A stretch of 42,722 bases of DNA from Chloroflexi bacterium 54-19 (GTDB lineage: Bacteria > Chloroflexota > Chloroflexia > Chloroheliales > Chloroheliaceae). The stretch is taken from positions 1-42,722 of the forward strand of contig MKTJ01000029.1 of NCBI GenBank assembly GCA_001898225.1. Direction: 5' to 3'. A model generated the notes under the pieces. The model was not told the DNA's origin. It was given only the letters and a program-made list of their open reading frames with translations, and made no database searches. The translations under genes and the position numbers were made by a program. Below, in pieces: positions 33,679-42,039 of this stretch; within the stretch, counting starts at the first letter, position 1, and every line of letters begins with the position of its first letter.

Positions 33679-33810
33679 TATGTCTTGCGCCCTGTTCCCT
33701 TCAACCCCACTCTCGCTTTACAGGTCATTATTATACCTTATTAAAGGCGGTTGCCGGGGCGTAACCGGGGTGTAGTCTGGACTTTCTTTTATTTAACCTT
33801 AAACCATAAA

Positions 33811-33841
33811 GCCCTGACTCAGGGCGGGTTCGTGGTAGAAT
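33811..33841 (+). promoter_or_regulatory. Extended -10 promoter with palindrome, zinc-ribbon gene
   Basis: TGGTAGAAT (33833-33841) is an extended -10 box. The -35 region lies in GCCCTGACTCAGGGC (33811-33825), a 15-base palindrome with one mismatched centre base, which could be an operator. Confidence 0.45.
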
Positions 33842-33877
33842 AGAACCGTTAAAAGTTTACGATGAAGGATTTGAAGA

Positions 33878-34126
33878 ATGAGAAACCCAGATGGGTCAAA
33901 GATGCCGGGGCGTTGCCCGAATTGCGGCAGCAATAACATCCAGGCCGAACCGCTCTATGAATACGATGACCTGTGGGAAGAAGATTATCCCGTTGATGAC
34001 GAAACCGGGGACGTGGCGGTTTTTTGCGTGAGTTGCGGCCATTACCTGGGAGAAATGGAATCCGAACTCACCGGGCGCATGCAGGATTTTCAACGGCGTT
34101 TGCGGGGCCAGTTCAGCCAGTTTTAA
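33878..34126 (+). CDS. Small zinc-ribbon protein (82 aa)
   Basis: The 82-aa protein has two Cys pairs, CPNC (13-16) and CVSC (51-54), the spacing expected of a zinc ribbon. Between them is an acidic strand region (YEYDDLWEEDYPVDDETGD). The C-terminal third is a charged helix (ESELTGRMQDFQRRLRGQF). It may bind nucleic acid or a protein partner; no specific family is recognised. The ATG is preceded by GAAGGA. It is followed 45 bases later by the P-loop kinase gene. Confidence 0.7.
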   Translation: MRNPDGSKMPGRCPNCGSNNIQAEPLYEYDDLWEEDYPVDDETGDVAVFCVSCGHYLGEMESELTGRMQDFQRRLRGQFSQF

Positions 34127-34171
34127 ACAGCTAAACCAAAACTAAGCAGCCAGGAATTTCACCTCAACCAG

Positions 34172-35125
34172 ATGGACCATAAATTGATTATCTTTGCCGG
34201 GGCCTGTCCGGGTATCGGCAAATCAACCCTTTCTTCGTATCTTTACAAACAACTCAAACTGGCCGGGGTAAAGTCGCGCTGGTTTTACGAAGAAGATGTT
34301 TCGGACGAAGAATTTTTTCCCGGCGTAACCGAGGCGGTCTTATCGGTTGACCCGCAGGTATTTGAAGTTTTGCTACGAGCAGCCCGGAACCTGGTTGAGG
34401 GAGCGTTGCAGTCCGACGAAATCTTTAACACCGATTCGCTGCTCCCTTTTGTTAACTGGCTTTTTACCATAAACATTGAACCCGCGAAAATCGCCGCTTT
34501 CAGCCGCGACCTTGAAAAAGTCCTGGCCCCGGCCAACCCGTTAACGGTTTACCTCACCGGTGACATAGAAACAGCTTTCCGCCGGGCTCTCGCTCACCGG
34601 GGCGCGCAATACGGCACCGATTTTTTAGGCTACATGTCCGAGTGGTCTTATTATAAAGACAGGGGTATCCAGCCGAGCCAGTTTGAAGAAATAATAGCCT
34701 TTTTCGAAGCCTCAAACCGCTTGAACCTGGACCTGCTGGCACAATGGCAGAGTACTAAGTTAATCTTCAATACGACCTCAACCGGGCTGGTCGAACTCAA
34801 ACAGACCCTCCTGGAAAAATGGGGGCTGGTAGAACAGGCCGAGCCTCCTAAACCCGACCCGACTAACTTGCAGAAGTTCACCGGGATTTTCAGGGCGACC
34901 GGGACAAGTTTACCTAAAACTATGCAAGTCACCCTGAAGGAGTCCGATTTGTGGGTCGACACCTACTGGCCGGACGGGTGCCGGTTACATTCCCTTAACA
35001 CCACCAATTTTCAATTGCAGGACACCAGCCACTATCTGCTGTTTGAAATCTCGCCTGAAGAAGAAATACGCGGCTTAACCTACCGGATTGGGGCTAAAGA
35101 ATACGGCTATGTCAAAGAAGGTTAG
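34172..35125 (+). CDS. P-loop kinase-like ATPase
   Basis: The 317-aa protein opens with a Walker A motif, GACPGIGKST (residues 10-19), directly after a hydrophobic strand (KLIIFA), as in nucleotide and small-molecule kinases. FNTDSLLPFVNW and LTVYLTGDIETAFRRALAHRG provide substrate-lid and arginine candidates (the last resembles the deoxynucleoside-kinase LID). The last ~85 residues (from about 230) form a separate beta-rich domain (KFTGIFRATGTSLPK, LWVDTYWPDG). The substrate is unknown. The coding region ends inside the next gene, overlapping it by 17 bases. Confidence 0.75.
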   Translation: MDHKLIIFAGACPGIGKSTLSSYLYKQLKLAGVKSRWFYEEDVSDEEFFPGVTEAVLSVDPQVFEVLLRAARNLVEGALQSDEIFNTDSLLPFVNWLFTINIEPAKIAAFSRDLEKVLAPANPLTVYLTGDIETAFRRALAHRGAQYGTDFLGYMSEWSYYKDRGIQPSQFEEIIAFFEASNRLNLDLLAQWQSTKLIFNTTSTGLVELKQTLLEKWGLVEQAEPPKPDPTNLQKFTGIFRATGTSLPKTMQVTLKESDLWVDTYWPDGCRLHSLNTTNFQLQDTSHYLLFEISPEEEIRGLTYRIGAKEYGYVKEG

Positions 35126-35927
35126 AGCGGGCATCGTGCTGGTATGGCTGGGGTTGAGCCTGGTCCTGGCGGGTTGCACCGGCGACCAGATTGGGGTGAG
35201 CAGCGATTCGGGTGAGGCGCCAACCGCTATACCGACTTTTACGCCGGAGCCGTCAACGCCTTTTCCGACCCCGACCATCACGCCGACCCCTATTATCGTT
35301 CCGCCAACCGATACACCCGCTCCCACCGCCACACCTGCGCCGACGGCTACACCTACACGACCACCTTCCGCGACAGCGGCCCCCTCCACGACGGTCCCGC
35401 CCACCACCGTCCTGCCGACCCTTTCGAACGATGGCCGCTACCAGGAAATCACAGTCGACCAGGCCCGGAACCTGAACGGCTACCGGACCCTCCTGCCGAC
35501 CTATTTGCCGGAAGGGTTTAAACTGAGCCGGATAAATTACAGCCAGATTGGCGGCTCGCCGGTCTTCAGCCTGATAATCGTCTTCGAGAATGCCCAGAAC
35601 CAGGCTTTTTACCTGAATATCCAGTATGTGCCACCTCTACCGACCGTCGCACCAACCTTTACGCCGTCCGAAAACCCGGTCATAACTTTGCCGCCCTCGT
35701 CAGCCCTTACGACACCGACCCTGCCGCCGACTCGCAGCGGGCCTTTCCCGACCAGCACCGACAGCAATTTTAGCCAGTACGCAGTGCCGGTGCGGAATGT
35801 GGCGGGACTGCTAAGCTATAATAACACCTTCACATCACTAAGCTGGTCCGAGCCATCCGGCAATTACGCCCTGAACGGCCTGATTTCCCCGGATGACGCT
35901 CTCAAAGTCGCCGCGTCACTTAGTTAA
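35109..35927 (+). CDS. Lipoprotein with Pro/Thr linker and DUF4367-like domain
   Basis: The 272-aa protein has a signal peptide with lipobox LAGC (Cys23), so it should be lipid-anchored on the outer face of the membrane. A Pro/Thr-rich flexible linker (about residues 35-100) follows. The C-terminal domain (about 105-272) shows YLPEGFKLSRINYSQIGG, a hallmark of DUF4367-type domains found in anti-sigma and surface proteins, then VFENAQNQAFYLNIQ. A second Pro/Thr-rich loop interrupts the domain at about 178-215. I chose the ATG at 35109; an earlier in-frame start lies 21 bases upstream. It overlaps the P-loop kinase gene by 17 bases. Confidence 0.8.
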   Translation: MSKKVRAGIVLVWLGLSLVLAGCTGDQIGVSSDSGEAPTAIPTFTPEPSTPFPTPTITPTPIIVPPTDTPAPTATPAPTATPTRPPSATAAPSTTVPPTTVLPTLSNDGRYQEITVDQARNLNGYRTLLPTYLPEGFKLSRINYSQIGGSPVFSLIIVFENAQNQAFYLNIQYVPPLPTVAPTFTPSENPVITLPPSSALTTPTLPPTRSGPFPTSTDSNFSQYAVPVRNVAGLLSYNNTFTSLSWSEPSGNYALNGLISPDDALKVAASLS

Positions 35928-35931
35928 ATTG

Positions 35932-35960
35932 TGGACAAAATGGCGTTTTCGTGCTATCAT
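35932..35960 (+). promoter_or_regulatory. Promoter of erpA-like gene
   Basis: TGGACA (35932-35937), a 17-base spacer and TATCAT (35955-35960), about 100 bases before the start codon. Confidence 0.55.
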
Positions 35961-36059
35961 TTAACTCTAAATATAAATCCTTGCCCGGTCCCTGCTGCCT
36001 ACATTCCAGGGCTAACCGGCGAAACTCAAAATTTTTATTATAAATTTGGAGGTTTTTAA

Positions 36060-36419
36060 ATGGTTACCTTGACGCAGGAAGCGGCGGTACAACTTAAGAG
36101 AATTCTGGCTGAAGAAACCGACCCGGACCTCGGTCTGCGGGTCTTCGTAGCCGGGGGCGGTTGCAGCGGTTTCCAGTACCAGATGGTCCTGGAAAATGAA
36201 ATCCGCGACGGCGACGAAATTAACGATGTGGATGGCCTGAAAGTATACGTGGACCAGTTCAGCAGCAAATATCTCGAAGGGGCCCAGATTGACTTTGTAA
36301 ACCAGTTGATGGGTGGCGGCTTCACCGTCCATAACCCGAACGCGGTTTCGAGTTGCTCTTGCGGCCAGTCCTTCGACACCGCAGATGGCGGCGGCTCGGT
36401 CCGCGCCTGCGGTCACTAA
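36060..36419 (+). CDS. erpA: Iron-sulfur cluster insertion protein, ErpA/IscA type
   Basis: The 119-aa protein is an A-type Fe-S carrier. The three cluster cysteines are in GGGCSGFQYQM (Cys36) and SCSCGQSF (the last two, about 99 and 101). LTQEAAVQLKRIL at the start and FTVHNPNAVSSCSCG are family signatures. It receives a cluster from a scaffold and passes it to apo-enzymes. The tail after SCSCG is longer than usual (FDTADGGGSVRACGH) and ends with a fourth Cys. The ATG is preceded by GGAGG. No isc or suf genes are adjacent. The short ribosomal-length size and terminator suggest it is transcribed alone. Confidence 0.92.
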   Translation: MVTLTQEAAVQLKRILAEETDPDLGLRVFVAGGGCSGFQYQMVLENEIRDGDEINDVDGLKVYVDQFSSKYLEGAQIDFVNQLMGGGFTVHNPNAVSSCSCGQSFDTADGGGSVRACGH

Positions 36420-36436
36420 TTTTTTAGAAAAAAAAG

Positions 36437-36464
36437 AACTCCTTCCAATCGGAAGGAGTTTTTT
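36437..36464 (+). terminator. Terminator of erpA-like gene
   Basis: AACTCCTTCC (36437-36446) and GGAAGGAGTT (36451-36460) followed by T residues, 17 bases after the stop. Confidence 0.9.
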
Positions 36465-36531
36465 AATACCGTTTTTCTCATCCTGGATAAGCCAGGCGGC
36501 AAAAAACCAGGCCAACTTAGGTTAAATAAAA

Positions 36532-37629
36532 CTAAAGGTAAACAGTACAGCCGCTTTTCTCAAGCCGGTCGAGCCAGCCGGGGAGGAAAGCCAGTTTATT
36601 CCAGCGTAAATCGAGCTTTTCCAGGCGGGGTAGCGCAGCCAGGTAATCCGGCAGAATGGTTAAGCGGTTCGCCCGCAAATCGAGGTGGGTCAGGTTGACA
36701 AGACCGCCAATCGTGTCCGGCAATGCTTTGAGGCGGTTGTTGCGCAGGTCCAGCCGGGTCAGGTTTTTGAGGTGGCCGATTGTTTCCGGCAGGCTTTCCA
36801 GGGGATTATTCAACAAATATAACTCTTTAAGGCTTTGCAGGTGGCCGATTGAGGCGGGCAGGGCCGTCAGGCGGTTATTCATCAAATGCAACTCTTTGAG
36901 GGCGGTCATGTGGCCGACAGTTTCCGGCAGAGTTTCCAGGTGGTTGTTATACAACCGCAATTCCACTAATTTTGAAAGGTTACCGAAGCTGGCGGGCAAC
37001 CCGGTCAAAGTGTTGTCGGTAGCGTTGAAATAGCGCAGTTCCGGCAAGTTGTCGAATAAAGACGCTGGAAGCGCGCCCAGGCGGTTGTCGCTGAGATAGA
37101 GAAACCGCAAAGCGGTTAAATCTGCCAGTCCCGCAGGCAGTTTTTCCAGGCGGTTATGACCAAGGTCGAGAATTTCCAGGCTACCTAAGTTGCCAATAGC
37201 CTCCGGCAAAACGGTTATGCCGGTGCCGTATAGATAGAGTTCGGTCAAACCGGCAAGATTGCCCAACCCTGCCGAAATTTCCGCGACCGGGTTATCGCCC
37301 AGGTACAATTTACGCAGCTTTGCCAGTTGCCAGAGCGAAACAGGGAAAGCCGCCAGTTTATTGCCGTGCAACCGCAAAACCTCGAGGTTTTGCAACCGGT
37401 CGAAGTTGGCGGGTAGAACGCTCAACCGGTTTCCGGCCACGCTCAATACTTTGAGGTTTGTGAGCCCAACCAGTTCGTCCGGCAAACTTTCTAGCCGGTT
37501 ATTATCGAGGTGAAGTTCTTCCAAATCACCTGTTTGGCTGAAACCGGCGGGGATTTCGGTAAGCTGGCAATCATCCAGGAAAATTTTCTCCTGGTCGGTA
37601 GTTTCAAGCCAATTTTCAGGTGAAGGCAC
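36532..37629 (-). CDS. Leucine-rich repeat protein
   Basis: The 365-aa protein is a near-uninterrupted array of about fourteen leucine-rich repeats of 23 residues, of the bacterial L-x-x-L-P-x-x-I/L-x-x-L-x-x-L-x-x-L-x-L-x-x-N-x-L type. Representative units are LVELRLYNNHLETLPETVGHM and LTRLDLRNNRLKALPDTIGGL. A short acidic N-terminal cap precedes the repeats. There is no signal peptide, kinase, GTPase (Roc) or ligase domain, so it is probably a cytosolic binding scaffold. The start is GTG with GGAG eight bases upstream. Confidence 0.9.
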   Translation of the reverse strand: MPSPENWLETTDQEKIFLDDCQLTEIPAGFSQTGDLEELHLDNNRLESLPDELVGLTNLKVLSVAGNRLSVLPANFDRLQNLEVLRLHGNKLAAFPVSLWQLAKLRKLYLGDNPVAEISAGLGNLAGLTELYLYGTGITVLPEAIGNLGSLEILDLGHNRLEKLPAGLADLTALRFLYLSDNRLGALPASLFDNLPELRYFNATDNTLTGLPASFGNLSKLVELRLYNNHLETLPETVGHMTALKELHLMNNRLTALPASIGHLQSLKELYLLNNPLESLPETIGHLKNLTRLDLRNNRLKALPDTIGGLVNLTHLDLRANRLTILPDYLAALPRLEKLDLRWNKLAFLPGWLDRLEKSGCTVYL

Positions 37630-37811
37630 TAAATTGCTCCTGCTGGAAAAATTAATTCTGTCAGACTATTTATTGCCTACTTGTGGGTTGTAGCATAATT
37701 TTAGCATATTGCCCAAACCCCTTATCTAACTTGACCCGTCTCTCTACAAGTTTGTAACTGGTGGAAAGATAACAACACCGTTCCGGCGAAATCGAAAGAT
37801 GTTCAGGCAAA

Positions 37812-37849
37812 CAAAAAGCCCGGAAATTCTCGAAAGAGCTTCCGGGCTT
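37812..37849 (-). terminator. Terminator of pnp
   Basis: AAGCCCGGAA (37816-37825) and TTCCGGGCTT (37840-37849) with a T-run at the minus-strand end, 28 bases after the stop codon. Confidence 0.9.
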
Positions 37850-37876
37850 ACTTTTATCTAGAGGTTAGCGGTCGGT

Positions 37877-40153
37877 TTACCAGCGGTCGCGACCACCGCC
37901 GTTGCCACCCCGGTCGCCGCCGGGACGAGGACCACGGTCGCGGTCACCACCGGGGCGAGGGCCACGGTCGCCACCAGGACGAGGACCACGGTCACCACCG
38001 CCACGCGGGCCACGGTCGCCCTCGGACTTGGGAGCGGGCATCTGGCCGGTCAGGATAGCCCGGCGGGACAGGCTGATTTTGCCCTGCTTGTCCACGTCGG
38101 TCACCATCACGTTGATTTCGTCACCCAGGTTGACCACGTCCTCAACGTTCTGGACGTGATAGTCGGCCAGTTCGCTGATGTGGACCAGGCCATCTTTACC
38201 CGGCATAATTTCGATAAACGCGCCGTAAGGCATGATGCGGACGACCTTGCCGAGGTAAATCGAGCCAATTTCAGCGTCTTTGGTCAGGGCTTCAATCCGG
38301 CGAATAGCGTTCTTGGCGCTCTCACCGTCCACGCTGGCGACAAACACGCTGCCATCGTCTTCCACGTCAATCTTGGCGCCGGTTTCTTCAACAATCGAGC
38401 GGATAGTCTTGCCGCCGGGTCCAATAAGGGCCCCAATCTTTTCAGGGTTAATCTGGATCCGCACGATGCGCGGGGCGAACGGCGACAGGTCAGGCCGGGC
38501 CTCGGTGATAGCCGCAGTCATCTTGTCGAGGATAAACAGGCGGCCATTACGAGCCTGTTCAAAAGCCTTGCCCATGATTTCGAAGGTAATGCCTTTGGTC
38601 TTGATGTCCATCTGCAAACCGGTCACGCCTTCAGCGGTCCCGGCTACCTTGAAGTCCATATCGCCGAGGGCGTCTTCGATACCCTGGATGTCGGTCAGGA
38701 CTTTCCAGCCGCCGTCTTTATCGGTCACCAGGCCCATCGCCACCCCGGCCACCGGGGCTTTAATCGGCACACCGGCATCCATCAGCGACAGCGAACTACC
38801 GCAGACCGAGCCCATCGAGCTCGAACCGTTGGAAGAAAGGACTTCGCTAACGATACGGATGGTGTAAGGGAAATCTTTCTCGTCGGGGATAACCGGGGCC
38901 AGCGACCTTTCGGCCAGGGCACCGTGCCCGATGTCACGGCGGGACGGGCCGCGCAACCGCTTCACTTCGCCGGTGCTGAAGGGCGGGAAGTTGTAGTGGT
39001 GCAGGAAACGCTTCGATTCTTCCAGGCCGATACCGTCGATAGTCTGTTCCTCACCGCTGGTGCCCAGGGTCGTGATGCTCAAGACCTGGGTCTGGCCGCG
39101 GGTAAAGAGACCGCTGCCGTGGGTGCGGGGCAGGATGCCGACATCCACCGTGATAGGCCGGATTTCGTCCACGGCCCGGCCATCGGGGCGGATACCCTCG
39201 TTCGTGATGGCGGTGCGGACTTCTTCTTTCAGCAGGGAGTCGAAGATTTTCTCGGCGTCTTTCTGGCGGCTTTCGCTTTCGCTGCCTTCCAGACCTTCGG
39301 TGTAGTGGGCAACAGTCTCGGCACGGAGGGCTTCGGTCGCTTCCACACGGGCCGTCTTATCGGAGTTGCGGACCGCGCCACGCAGCCGGTCGCCTAACCA
39401 GCCTTTTACATCATTTTTGAAGGTTTCATCAACCGGGGCCGGATTGAATTCGACCTGTTTGATTTCGAAGCCAGCCAGCAAATCTTTTTGCAGTTGGATG
39501 GTGGCTTGCAGTTCGCTGTGGCCGAATTTGACCGCTTCGAGCATGATTTCTTCGGGCAGTTCCCAGGCCCCGGCTTCCACCATCATTACAGCGTCTTCGG
39601 TCCCGGCAATCGTCAGTTCGAGCTTGCTATCGGCCAGGTCCTGGGCGCTGGGGTTCGCGACGAACTCGCCGTCAATGTAGCCGACTTTAACCGCACCGAT
39701 GGGGCCCTGGAAAGGCAGGCCGGAAAGCATCAGGGCAGCGCTCGAGCCGATGATGGAGAGCGTTTCGGGCTCGTTGGTCTGGTCGGTGGAAAGGACCAGG
39801 ACCTGGACCAGCACTTCGTTATAGAAACCTTTCGGGAAAAGCGGGCGGAGGGGGCGGTCGGTGAGGCGGGCGGTCAGGATGGCATTTTCGCTGGGGCGGC
39901 CTTCGCGTTTGATAAAGCCGCCGGGGATTTTACCCGCCGCGTACATTTTTTCTTCGTATTCAACCGTCAACGGGAAGAAATCCTGTCCTTCCCTGGCTTC
40001 CTCACTTGCCACGACCGTCGCCAGCACCATGGTATCGCCATAGCGGACCAGGACTGCCCCGGAGGCCTGCTCGGCCAGGCGACCCGTTTCCATGCTTAAT
40101 GTTCGACCACCAACGGTCGTCTCAACCTTTTTAACTTGTCTTTCAGTTGTCAT
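37877..40153 (-). CDS. pnp: Polyribonucleotide nucleotidyltransferase with Gly/Arg-rich tail
   Basis: The 758-aa protein is PNPase, the trimeric phosphorolytic 3'-5' exoribonuclease of RNA turnover. It has the first RNase PH core (residues about 1-150, FFPLTVEYEEKMYAAGKIPGGF written here as FFPLTVEYEEKMY), an alpha linker, and the second core (about 315-550, with DIQGIEDALGDMDFKVAGT). The KH domain has EKIGALIGPGGKTIRSI and the S1 domain has YGAFIEIMPGKDGLVHISEL. Unlike most PNPases it ends in about 45 residues of repeated GDRGPRPG units. Such basic tails may add RNA affinity. rpsO, the usual upstream neighbour, is absent. Confidence 0.97.
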   Translation of the reverse strand: MTTERQVKKVETTVGGRTLSMETGRLAEQASGAVLVRYGDTMVLATVVASEEAREGQDFFPLTVEYEEKMYAAGKIPGGFIKREGRPSENAILTARLTDRPLRPLFPKGFYNEVLVQVLVLSTDQTNEPETLSIIGSSAALMLSGLPFQGPIGAVKVGYIDGEFVANPSAQDLADSKLELTIAGTEDAVMMVEAGAWELPEEIMLEAVKFGHSELQATIQLQKDLLAGFEIKQVEFNPAPVDETFKNDVKGWLGDRLRGAVRNSDKTARVEATEALRAETVAHYTEGLEGSESESRQKDAEKIFDSLLKEEVRTAITNEGIRPDGRAVDEIRPITVDVGILPRTHGSGLFTRGQTQVLSITTLGTSGEEQTIDGIGLEESKRFLHHYNFPPFSTGEVKRLRGPSRRDIGHGALAERSLAPVIPDEKDFPYTIRIVSEVLSSNGSSSMGSVCGSSLSLMDAGVPIKAPVAGVAMGLVTDKDGGWKVLTDIQGIEDALGDMDFKVAGTAEGVTGLQMDIKTKGITFEIMGKAFEQARNGRLFILDKMTAAITEARPDLSPFAPRIVRIQINPEKIGALIGPGGKTIRSIVEETGAKIDVEDDGSVFVASVDGESAKNAIRRIEALTKDAEIGSIYLGKVVRIMPYGAFIEIMPGKDGLVHISELADYHVQNVEDVVNLGDEINVMVTDVDKQGKISLSRRAILTGQMPAPKSEGDRGPRGGGDRGPRPGGDRGPRPGGDRDRGPRPGGDRGGNGGGRDRW
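37880..38020 (-). repeat. Tandem repeat encoding Gly/Arg tail of PNPase
   Basis: Four to five imperfect copies of a 21- to 27-base unit encode GDRGPRPG or close variants. It is entirely inside pnp and keeps the frame. Confidence 0.8.
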
Positions 40154-40621
40154 ATTTTGTTCCTTACCTACGCTAAGTTACCGGATGGCAGAAAATAGTA
40201 ATCAGGGTTTAATGGGGAGCCGGGCGAAAACAAGCTACCCTAAATTTTTTGTTTTGGGCCAGACCGTGGTATTTTTGAAACACAAAAAACGCTGGGGACT
40301 CCGCATCTCTGCCGGACTTAGCTATTATTAAAATCTGAATTCACAGGGGGTTAGGAACTGGAGACAGATTTTTAGCGGTTTTTGGAAAGACGTAATTGCT
40401 TCCCGGATGGTCCTACCGCTAAAACTCAAACTCCAACCCCTAACGCCCCTACCTCTGTTGCGCCGGAACCCCGGCATTCACCGAACTGAACCTTTCAATT
40501 CAACCGATATATTAAACTAATTGCCCGTAAAAGTAAAGGTTGTGACTTATTTAGCAGATAATAAAAAGGTGGAAAAAACCGATTGATTATAAAACGAGGG
40601 CTTTGGCTGTTGCTTTGTAAT
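40154..40621. other. Non-coding region upstream of pnp
   Basis: 468 bases without a convincing gene. An open frame on the plus strand (40092-40331) overlaps pnp and has no ribosome binding site. The pnp promoter is expected here on the minus strand, but only weak candidates are seen. Confidence 0.4.
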
Positions 40622-41158
40622 TTATTGCCCAATTATCCAACCTAAAACCATTTGTTGCTGGCTTTCGGTACGGGGCGAACTTTTATCCCCACCAAAAAGG
40701 AGTGCTTTCCGCAAGCCGATAATTTCTTCAAGGGCTTCCGGTCCGCTCCTGCCATGCCGCACCAACCAGCAACCCACGACCGTCCCGGTCCGGCCCCGTC
40801 CGTGTAAACAATGGACACACACGGTTCGACTCGCTGATAAGGCGGTATCAATTGTATCCAGAATTTCCACCATTTCTGAAATGGTTGGCACGTCGCCATC
40901 CAGGATGGGAAGGCGATAATAAGCTGTCAGCCGTTTTAAATTGGCTGCTTCCGCCATGAGTGTTCGTTCGTAATCGACAAATTCCTTTTCCTGGGTCAGG
41001 TCGATAAAGACCGTAACGTTGGCCTGGACCAGTTGGCGCAAGGTCTGGCGAGTCCGGGCTAAATAGGTCGAGCCGGGATATTCACCGGCCAGGAGTTTTT
41101 CAGGCTCAACCCAGTACGAATTAGGGGTTAGGGCCAGGTTAAAATTTAACGGTTCCAT
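40622..41158 (-). CDS. Dual-specificity/tyrosine protein phosphatase
   Basis: The 178-aa cytosolic protein has the CX5R signature VHCLHGRGRTG with Cys117 and Arg123, and an acid-loop candidate, LPILDGDVPT (Asp87 or Asp89), about 30 residues earlier. The size and the Gly-Arg-Thr-Gly end of the loop fit the dual-specificity/MPtpB-like cyclin-dependent phosphatase group, which acts on phospho-Tyr/Ser/Thr, phosphoinositides or RNA 5' ends. Its start overlaps the upstream gene by 20 bases, so it is translated as part of the same operon as the double-glycine peptide. Confidence 0.85.
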   Translation of the reverse strand: MEPLNFNLALTPNSYWVEPEKLLAGEYPGSTYLARTRQTLRQLVQANVTVFIDLTQEKEFVDYERTLMAEAANLKRLTAYYRLPILDGDVPTISEMVEILDTIDTALSASRTVCVHCLHGRGRTGTVVGCWLVRHGRSGPEALEEIIGLRKALLFGGDKSSPRTESQQQMVLGWIIGQ

Positions 41159-42023
41159 TCTTTTTTACAGAACTAATTTGATTTTCCGAGGTATGGGCTA
41201 ACTCCCAGGCTTGCGGTATCGCTTCGGACAGCCACCACAGCCAGAATTCCAGGCGTTTTTCAAGGTCAAATTTTAACGGCCACAATTTATATTCACCCGG
41301 CGGATTGGGGTCAATTGCCGTATAAGCTTTTACCGAACTCATGACAAAATCTGGGCTATAATCTGCCTCGTCATAATTGTCATAACGATTGTTGTAAATT
41401 ACGCAGTGTTTTACTAAATCATCATTGTTATAGGAAATAATAAAACCCAAAACATGATAAGCCGCCTCATAAACAGAGTAGACCTGATAAGGGACCCAAT
41501 TATCAATATTAAGACCCGTACAAAAATCCTCACAAAATAGGTCAAAAGTTTTTTTGAAAGAGATTTTATTCTGTAAAAGCTTCCTGGCAGTATTAATAAT
41601 TTTTCGGACTTCCCTTTTAGGCTGGTCATTAAACTTATAAAACTGATAGGAACGCCAGTCCCAACCTTCCCAGATAAATAAGACGTGTTCTACCGTTAAA
41701 ACAGCCAACCAGCTAAGCGCATAATCAGCCTTAGAAAATGCCCTAAACCGTGTTTTATACGAATCTATTACTGAGTTTTCGTCAACGGAAGGGTTTTCTA
41801 CAAAAACGTCGGCATCGTCTAGGAAATCAAAAGGGTGTTTTTCCCAGACAAAAGTACGCGACTGCCACTCCTTTATCTCTTCTTCCGTAAATTGCACCCT
41901 TGACGGCCCCAGGCTTCTATAAATTCTTATGCGGTCCGGGGCCGATAAAAGGTGTTGGGGGTCGCTTTTAACCCTCTCTAAAAGGGAGGCAATTAAATCT
42001 GCGGTTTCTTGCGGCAAAGTCAT
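41139..42023 (-). CDS. Uncharacterised protein with Imm5-like C-terminus
   Basis: The 294-aa soluble protein is not recognised as a whole. The N-terminal ~190 residues are rich in aromatic residues and charges (YALSWLAVLTVEHVLFIWEGWDW), and a repeated Tyr/Asn segment (VIYNNRYDNYDEADY) follows. The C-terminal DLEKRLEFWLWWLSEAIPQAWELA resembles the R-x-E-F-W-x-W-W-L-x-E-A-I/V-P end of Imm5 immunity proteins of polymorphic toxin systems. This is memory of a pattern, not a search. It starts 16 bases after the double-glycine peptide gene. A role as immunity, chaperone or maturation partner of the peptide is inferred only. Confidence 0.65.
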   Translation of the reverse strand: MTLPQETADLIASLLERVKSDPQHLLSAPDRIRIYRSLGPSRVQFTEEEIKEWQSRTFVWEKHPFDFLDDADVFVENPSVDENSVIDSYKTRFRAFSKADYALSWLAVLTVEHVLFIWEGWDWRSYQFYKFNDQPKREVRKIINTARKLLQNKISFKKTFDLFCEDFCTGLNIDNWVPYQVYSVYEAAYHVLGFIISYNNDDLVKHCVIYNNRYDNYDEADYSPDFVMSSVKAYTAIDPNPPGEYKLWPLKFDLEKRLEFWLWWLSEAIPQAWELAHTSENQISSVKKNGTVKF

Positions 42024-42039
42024 TTTGTTTAACCGGGTT

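Noticed and set aside
36532..37629. Regularly spaced repeats that might be taken for a CRISPR array
   Set aside because: The period is 69 bases and encodes 23-residue leucine-rich repeats in one open frame.
38156..39397. 413-codon plus-strand frame antisense to pnp
   Set aside because: It lies entirely opposite the conserved pnp gene, has no ribosome binding site and translates to a sequence without family features; it follows from the codon bias of pnp.
40092..40331. 79-codon plus-strand frame upstream of pnp
   Set aside because: It begins inside pnp on the opposite strand with no initiation signal and shows no protein features.
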